From positions 1-12,090 of the forward strand of contig JAKBTR010000085.1 in assembly GCA_021844275.1 (NCBI GenBank): a stretch of DNA of 12,090 bases. Reading direction: 5' to 3'. The position numbers and the translations under genes were made by a program. Of this stretch, positions 8,053-12,090 are shown piece after piece. The notes below the pieces were generated by a model. That model was not told the origin of the DNA. It worked only from the letters and a program-made list of their open reading frames with translations, and made no database searches. The DNA is from Nitrospirota bacterium. Lineage in GTDB: Bacteria > Nitrospirota_A > Leptospirillia > Leptospirillales > Leptospirillaceae. Positions within the stretch are counted from its first letter, which is position 1. Each line of letters opens with the position of its first letter.

Positions 8053-8829
8053 ATGGCCTCCGGGGGACGAATGTTTCTTGTCGCAAACTGGAAAATGAAC
8101 ATGACCCGGGACCGGATCGGGAGATATCTTGCCGTTCTTGAAGGAAAAGGTCTGTCGTCAATCCTTTCGGGAACCGGGCATGAAGTCGTATTTGCCGCAA
8201 CCCACGTATATCTGGAGTACCTTTCAGAAGAGGTCAACCGACGTGGTCTTCCGGCAAAAATCTTTGCGCAGGACGTGTCCAGCCGGATCGAAGGAGCTTT
8301 TACCGGAGAAGTGTCCGTCCGGAATATTCTGGATGTCGGAGCGGTCGGATCGATCCTTGGCCATTCGGAAAGAAGAAGGTATTTTCGGGAGACAGATGAG
8401 GATGTTGCCACAAAAACCGGACTTTGTCTCCAGGCAGGTGTTATACCGCTCGTGTGTTTTGGTGAGTCCGGTGAAGATCGGGAGGCCGGAAATACCCTGA
8501 AGGTTTTGCGGGAGCAGGTGGCACCCGTTGCCGAGGTGGCGGCAAAGGCCCTGAAGGATGGGATAGATATCCCGGTTTATCTGGCATATGAACCCGTATG
8601 GGCGATCGGTTCGGGAAAGAACGCCTCCTGCGCCGATATTCGGGAAGTCATGTCGGCGGTCCTGGAGGAATTTCCCTGGACTGCTCCGCCGAAAATCCTT
8701 TACGGGGGATCGGTGAATCTCGACAACATTGCTTCTCTTGCGGCGCTGAAAAATTTGTCCGGTTTGCTGGTGGGAAGTGCCTGGCTGGACCCGGAAATCT
8801 TTCTGAACTCTCTCATGGCTTTGTCCTGA
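8053..8829 (+). CDS. tpiA: Triosephosphate isomerase
   Basis: TpiA interconverts glyceraldehyde-3-phosphate and dihydroxyacetone phosphate as a (beta/alpha)8 barrel in the cytoplasm. With this start it has 258 residues. The catalytic set is complete: Lys14 in ANWKMN, His104 in LGHSERR, Glu180 in AYEPVWAIGSGK. The phosphate-gripping C-terminal loops YGGSVN and LLVGSAW are also present. A second ATG at 8071 (Met7), preceded by GGGGGA at 8062-8067, would give a 252-residue protein with a shorter leader before NWKMN, and is a plausible real start. The Shine-Dalgarno for 8053 is weak. The gene lies 13 bases after pgk, consistent with one operon of lower-glycolysis enzymes. Confidence 0.95.
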   Translation: MASGGRMFLVANWKMNMTRDRIGRYLAVLEGKGLSSILSGTGHEVVFAATHVYLEYLSEEVNRRGLPAKIFAQDVSSRIEGAFTGEVSVRNILDVGAVGSILGHSERRRYFRETDEDVATKTGLCLQAGVIPLVCFGESGEDREAGNTLKVLREQVAPVAEVAAKALKDGIDIPVYLAYEPVWAIGSGKNASCADIREVMSAVLEEFPWTAPPKILYGGSVNLDNIASLAALKNLSGLLVGSAWLDPEIFLNSLMALS

Positions 8830-8878
8830 CTTCGTTCGTCTCTTGGTTCGTTCTTTTTGAAAAAAGGAGTGATTTTTC

Positions 8879-9184
8879 ATGACAACCCTGATTACTGTCG
8901 TTCATGTTCTTACTTGCATCCTGATCGTTATGGCCGTTCTCCTCCAGTCCGGAAAAGGGGCAGAAACCGGAGTCATGATCGGAGGATCCAGCCAGTCTCT
9001 TTTCGGCGCACGAGGCGCGTCTTCGTTTTTAAGCAAGGTGACGGTCGTTCTGGCGACACTCTTTATGGTGACGTCCCTGTCCTTGTCGCTGATCCGCCAG
9101 AGCCCGGTCGGACCCTCCCTTCTTCTGAACGCTCCTTTTAAATCCCTGCCTGCAGCGCCTCCGCCAAAAACAAAGACCCCCTGA
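8879..9184 (+). CDS. secG: Protein translocase subunit SecG
   Basis: SecG is the small accessory subunit of the SecYEG channel that assists SecA-driven export. At 101 residues with two membrane helices (about 3-22 and 51-72), it shows the family pattern: LLQSGKGAE (21-29) after helix 1 and the Gly/Ser-rich cytoplasmic loop GGSSQSLFGARGASSFLSK (35-53) leading into helix 2. The proline-rich tail (APPPKTKTP) is variable in the family. A strong AAGGAG lies about 10 bases before the ATG. The 49-base gap from tpiA shows no terminator hairpin, so it is probably cotranscribed. A position behind tpiA is a common arrangement for secG in bacteria. Confidence 0.93.
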   Translation: MTTLITVVHVLTCILIVMAVLLQSGKGAETGVMIGGSSQSLFGARGASSFLSKVTVVLATLFMVTSLSLSLIRQSPVGPSLLLNAPFKSLPAAPPPKTKTP

Positions 9185-9186
9185 AC

Positions 9187-10923
9187 GTGAAGGGCCTGTC
9201 GCCTCTCCCGTTTCTGACGCTTTTCTTCGTCTGTATCCTGTCGGCGGGATGCCAGAATACACGCCATAAGCCCTGGACGGTTCTTCCTCGATCTTCTCCG
9301 GCAGGAGGAAATCTGGTCATGGATGTCGTCTCTGATCCAAAGACATTCAACCCTGCCCTGGCGACGGAAACGACCAGCACTCAGATCCTCGGGTACTTGT
9401 TCCGCGGACTCACCCGGCAATCTCCCGTCGACGGAACGATCAAACCGGATCTGGCAAAAGACTGGACAATCAGCGAGGGGGGGAGAAAAGTCGTCTTCCA
9501 CCTCCAAAAAGGGCTTCAATGGTCGGATGGGGCTCCGTTTGACGCGCGGGACGTGACCTTTACCTTTCGGAGTATCTACTACAACCCTCAGGTGGCCACG
9601 GCCGTTCGCTCAGAATTGATGGCAGGCGGAAAACCCTTTTCTGTCGAACGGAGGGGACGACTGACGGTGGTCGTAAAAACCGCCAGGCCTTTTGCGCCCT
9701 TGATGGAAACGATGGGGGTGGAAATTCTTCCCCGCCACATTCTGGAGCCGTGGGTTCGACGGGGAACTTTCAATCAGGTGTGGTCGGTTCGTGAAAATCC
9801 TTCTCATATCGTGGGGACGGGTCCTTTTGTCCTCGGAAAGTATCTCCCGGGACAACTGATCGTTCTGAAATCCAACCCTCATTACCGTCCTCCTGCTGGA
9901 CTTGAGCCGTCTCCTGGATGTCCGATGCCTTGCCTCTCCCGTCTTGTATTGCGCATCGTTCCGAATGACACGAGTTCCCTGATCCGGTTCATGACAGGTA
10001 AAACCGATCTTTACGGGATCTCTCCCCAACAGTTGGCCGTCTTGAAACCCGTTCAAAAAATGGACGCTTTCGATCTCATGGTCCGGGGACCGTCCCTGTC
10101 GGAATCTTTTGTGACGTTCAACGAGAATCCCCGGGCTCCTCTTCCACCATGGAAGATTCGTTGGTTCAGAAACCGTCTGTTTCGAAAAGGAGTCGCTCTT
10201 TCGATCGACAAGAAAGCCATGATCAACATTGTCCTGAGCGGGATGGGGCGATCGATTCCCGGACCGGTTCCCAGATCTGTCAAGGCGTTTTTTAATGAAA
10301 AAATTCACCCCTATCCTTATGATCTTCAAGGGGCGCGAGACTGCTTTATCCGGGGAGGTTTTCATTATGACCGCGGGCGACTGTTTGACGACCGTGGGCA
10401 TCGGGTCCTGATTGTTCTTTTGACAAATACGGAAAGCGTTGAACGGATCCAGATGGCCCAGATTCTCCAGGCCAACCTGAAAGACGTCGGCATCAAGGTC
10501 CGGATCGTTCCTCTCCAGTTCAACATGTTGGCGACCATGGTCATGACGAGCTACCAGTGGGAAATGCTCCTCTTTGGTCTGACCGGCGTTGTGGACCCTC
10601 ACGGGGATTCTTCCGTCTGGAAATCCTCCGGGTTCCTGCACCTCTGGAATCCGAGGGAAAAGAAACCCGACCAGCCATGGGAAGCGGAAGTGGACGCGCT
10701 GTTTGACCGTGGAGACACGACGCTGGATCCGAAAGCCCGAAAGCAGATCTATGACAAGTGGCAAGAGATAGCGCATCGAGAATTGCCTCTGGTGGATCTT
10801 GTCACCCCGGATGAGATCACCGCCGTTCGAAAGACGCTTGGAGGGATACGTCCAACCCCATTGGGAGGGGTTGTCCCCCATATCACACAGGTCTACCAGC
10901 AAGGGGTTTTGACGCCGTCATGA
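9187..10923 (+). CDS. Peptide/nickel-type ABC transporter solute-binding lipoprotein (SBP_bac_5 family)
   Basis: This extracytoplasmic binding protein captures a solute (oligopeptide, nickel or a related compound) and delivers it to the membrane permease pair encoded downstream. Residues 1-22 form a lipoprotein signal ending in the lipobox LSAGC, with Cys22 as the lipidated residue. The mature part starts with the family pattern DPKTFNPALATE (50-61), then LFRGLTR (71-77) and the signature GLQWSDGAPFDARDVTFTF (109-127), and has a normal length of 578 residues. The GTG start is 2 bases after the secG stop without a clear Shine-Dalgarno sequence, suggesting translation by reinitiation. The stop overlaps the DppB-type permease start (ATGA). 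The substrate cannot be read from the sequence. Confidence 0.92.
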   Translation: MKGLSPLPFLTLFFVCILSAGCQNTRHKPWTVLPRSSPAGGNLVMDVVSDPKTFNPALATETTSTQILGYLFRGLTRQSPVDGTIKPDLAKDWTISEGGRKVVFHLQKGLQWSDGAPFDARDVTFTFRSIYYNPQVATAVRSELMAGGKPFSVERRGRLTVVVKTARPFAPLMETMGVEILPRHILEPWVRRGTFNQVWSVRENPSHIVGTGPFVLGKYLPGQLIVLKSNPHYRPPAGLEPSPGCPMPCLSRLVLRIVPNDTSSLIRFMTGKTDLYGISPQQLAVLKPVQKMDAFDLMVRGPSLSESFVTFNENPRAPLPPWKIRWFRNRLFRKGVALSIDKKAMINIVLSGMGRSIPGPVPRSVKAFFNEKIHPYPYDLQGARDCFIRGGFHYDRGRLFDDRGHRVLIVLLTNTESVERIQMAQILQANLKDVGIKVRIVPLQFNMLATMVMTSYQWEMLLFGLTGVVDPHGDSSVWKSSGFLHLWNPREKKPDQPWEAEVDALFDRGDTTLDPKARKQIYDKWQEIAHRELPLVDLVTPDEITAVRKTLGGIRPTPLGGVVPHITQVYQQGVLTPS

Positions 10924-11894
10924 TCCGGACCGTTCTGATCCGATTCTTACATCTTCTGGTTGTTCTTTCCGGAATTCTGTTTCTGTCTTTTCTTCTGATT
11001 CATCTCGCTCCGGGAAACTTCCTTTCCCAGATGGCGATGAATCCGCAGATTTCTCCGGATATTATTCGTCAGTTAAAAGCGTTGTACGGCTTGGACAAAC
11101 CCTTCTATGTGCAGTTTCTGGACTGGATGGTGGCCGTTTTCCATGGAAATCTCGGCTATTCGTTTTCCTACCATCTGCCGGTGGTCCAGCTTCTCCTGTC
11201 CCGCATACCCCTGACATTGCTTCTGACCGTCAGCGCCGTTTTTCTTTCCTGGGGAATGGCCCTGCCGTTCGCCGTATTCGGCGCTTCGAGACCTGAAGGA
11301 TGGCTGGACAGGACCCTGACCGCTTTTTCTTACCTGTCCATCTCTGTTCCTTCTTTTTTTCTGGCGCTTCTCGGGGTCCTGCTGGCGGGGGCGACCGGGT
11401 GGTTTCCTATCGGAGGAGCACGCAGCGCGGCCAACATCTCATCGGGTGGCTTTGTCGGGATGGTCGACTTGCTTCATCATCTTGCATTGCCGGCGCTTAC
11501 TCTCGCCCTGGGAAGCTTTGGCGTCCTGTATCGGTTGATGCGTTCTTCTGTTCTGGAAGTCCGGAGCAAGCCCTATTTTGCAGCAGCACGCGCGAGAGGG
11601 TTGTCCAATGGTATTCTCCGGGTTCGCTATCTGTTCCGAAACGCCCTGAACCCCCTCATCACCGTTTTCGGAATGGAACTGGGGGGGCTGTTGTCGGGAG
11701 CGGCGTTCGTGGAAATGGTGTACGCATGGCCGGGGATGGGTCGACTGATGCTGCATGCCGTGATGACGGAAGATCTTTATCTGGTCATGGGGGGGATTCT
11801 GGCCGGTTCCGTCATGCTCCTCCTCGGCAATATGCTCGCGGATGCAGTCTTGTATTTTCTGGAGCCCCGGACGCGGGAGGGATTGTCCGGATGA
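10920..11894 (+). CDS. ABC transporter permease, DppB/OppB family
   Basis: This is the first of two membrane subunits of the peptide/nickel-type importer. The 324-residue protein shows the family layout: N-terminal helix (about 9-30) followed by LAPGNF, a periplasmic region with YGLDKPFYVQFLDW (56-69) and GNLGYSFSY (76-84), then five more helices (about 98-120, 136-158, 185-205, 243-267, 288-312). The coupling EAA loop AAARARGLSNGILRVRYLFR (221-240), continuing NALNPL, contacts the ATPase. MVYAWPGMGRLM (266-277) is the conserved segment after helix 5. ATGA overlaps at both ends join it to the binding protein and the second permease. Confident at family level; the ligand is unknown. Confidence 0.94.
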   Translation: MIRTVLIRFLHLLVVLSGILFLSFLLIHLAPGNFLSQMAMNPQISPDIIRQLKALYGLDKPFYVQFLDWMVAVFHGNLGYSFSYHLPVVQLLLSRIPLTLLLTVSAVFLSWGMALPFAVFGASRPEGWLDRTLTAFSYLSISVPSFFLALLGVLLAGATGWFPIGGARSAANISSGGFVGMVDLLHHLALPALTLALGSFGVLYRLMRSSVLEVRSKPYFAAARARGLSNGILRVRYLFRNALNPLITVFGMELGGLLSGAAFVEMVYAWPGMGRLMLHAVMTEDLYLVMGGILAGSVMLLLGNMLADAVLYFLEPRTREGLSG

Positions 11895-12090
11895 AGAGGA
11901 AATCGGAAAATATGTTTCGTCGCGCCGGCTTTCCTCTGGTGGTGCTGGGGATCTTTTTTGTGTCTGGGCTGTTTGCGGAATTTCTCGCGCCATACCGCTA
12001 TGACAGCGTCCGTTTCGACCTGAGTTACATGCCTCCCGTATGGCCCACTTTCCATTCCGGACGACTGCAAGTCCCGGTCATGTCTGTTTC
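11891..12090 (+). CDS. ABC transporter permease, DppC/OppC family (3' end outside window)
   Basis: Only the first 66 complete codons are in the window. They show a basic N-terminus, a first membrane helix (about 13-31, FPLVVLGIFFVSGLFAEF) and the family's post-helix segment APYRYDSVRFDLSYMPPVWP (33-52). The start ATG overlaps the DppB-type gene stop by 4 bp. Position and N-terminal pattern make it the second permease of the same importer. The EAA loop and remaining helices lie beyond the edge. Confidence 0.85.
   Translation, partial: MKRKSENMFRRAGFPLVVLGIFFVSGLFAEFLAPYRYDSVRFDLSYMPPVWPTFHSGRLQVPVMSV

Noticed and set aside
9610..10902. 430-codon minus-strand frame opposite the binding-protein gene
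   Set aside because: Same reasoning: the plus strand is a clear SBP_bac_5 protein, and the antisense product is low-complexity, basic and unrecognised.

Overview
The window looks like chromosomal DNA of a Gram-negative bacterium with moderate-to-high GC. A lipoprotein-type solute-binding protein, a class A penicillin-binding protein and SecG support this. Stops are mostly TGA and small ATGA gene overlaps are common. The gene content would fit a deep-branching Nitrospirota-like acidophile (for example a Leptospirillum relative), but that placement is a low-confidence inference. All supported genes are on the + strand.

Left part (1-1162): the 3' part of a gene for an MtrA-like protein with a C-terminal DUF4346-type domain. 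It overlaps by 4 bp a MerT-like membrane protein with a Cys-Cys pair. Next comes a roughly 780-940 bp stretch without a gene (1163 to about 2100). It holds a degenerate tRNA-Asn-like sequence, a two-tier hairpin of the kind seen at ends of IS200/IS605 elements, and a very good sigma-70-type promoter for pyrE. That promoter lies inside the longest possible pyrE reading frame, so the real PyrE start is probably downstream of it.

Middle (2103-5699): pyrE (pyrimidine synthesis), then a 50-codon membrane microprotein gene with a perfect Shine-Dalgarno sequence and its own strong intrinsic terminator, then a full-length bifunctional penicillin-binding protein 1A gene.

Right part (5708-12090): a good promoter starts a glycolytic set, gap-pgk-tpiA, followed by secG and a peptide/nickel-type ABC importer (binding protein, DppB-type permease, 5' end of the DppC-type permease). 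Overlaps or short gaps and the lack of visible terminators suggest one long transcript. Gap, Pgk and TpiA catalyse consecutive or adjoining triose-phosphate steps. SecG is the small subunit of the Sec translocon, and the ABC genes would bring oligopeptides or similar solutes across the inner membrane.

The most striking anomaly is an in-frame TAG at codon 49 of pgk, in an otherwise intact and conserved 399-residue reading frame. Other items worth attention are the microprotein, the MtrA-like/MerT-like pair, the tRNA remnant and the two-tier hairpin.
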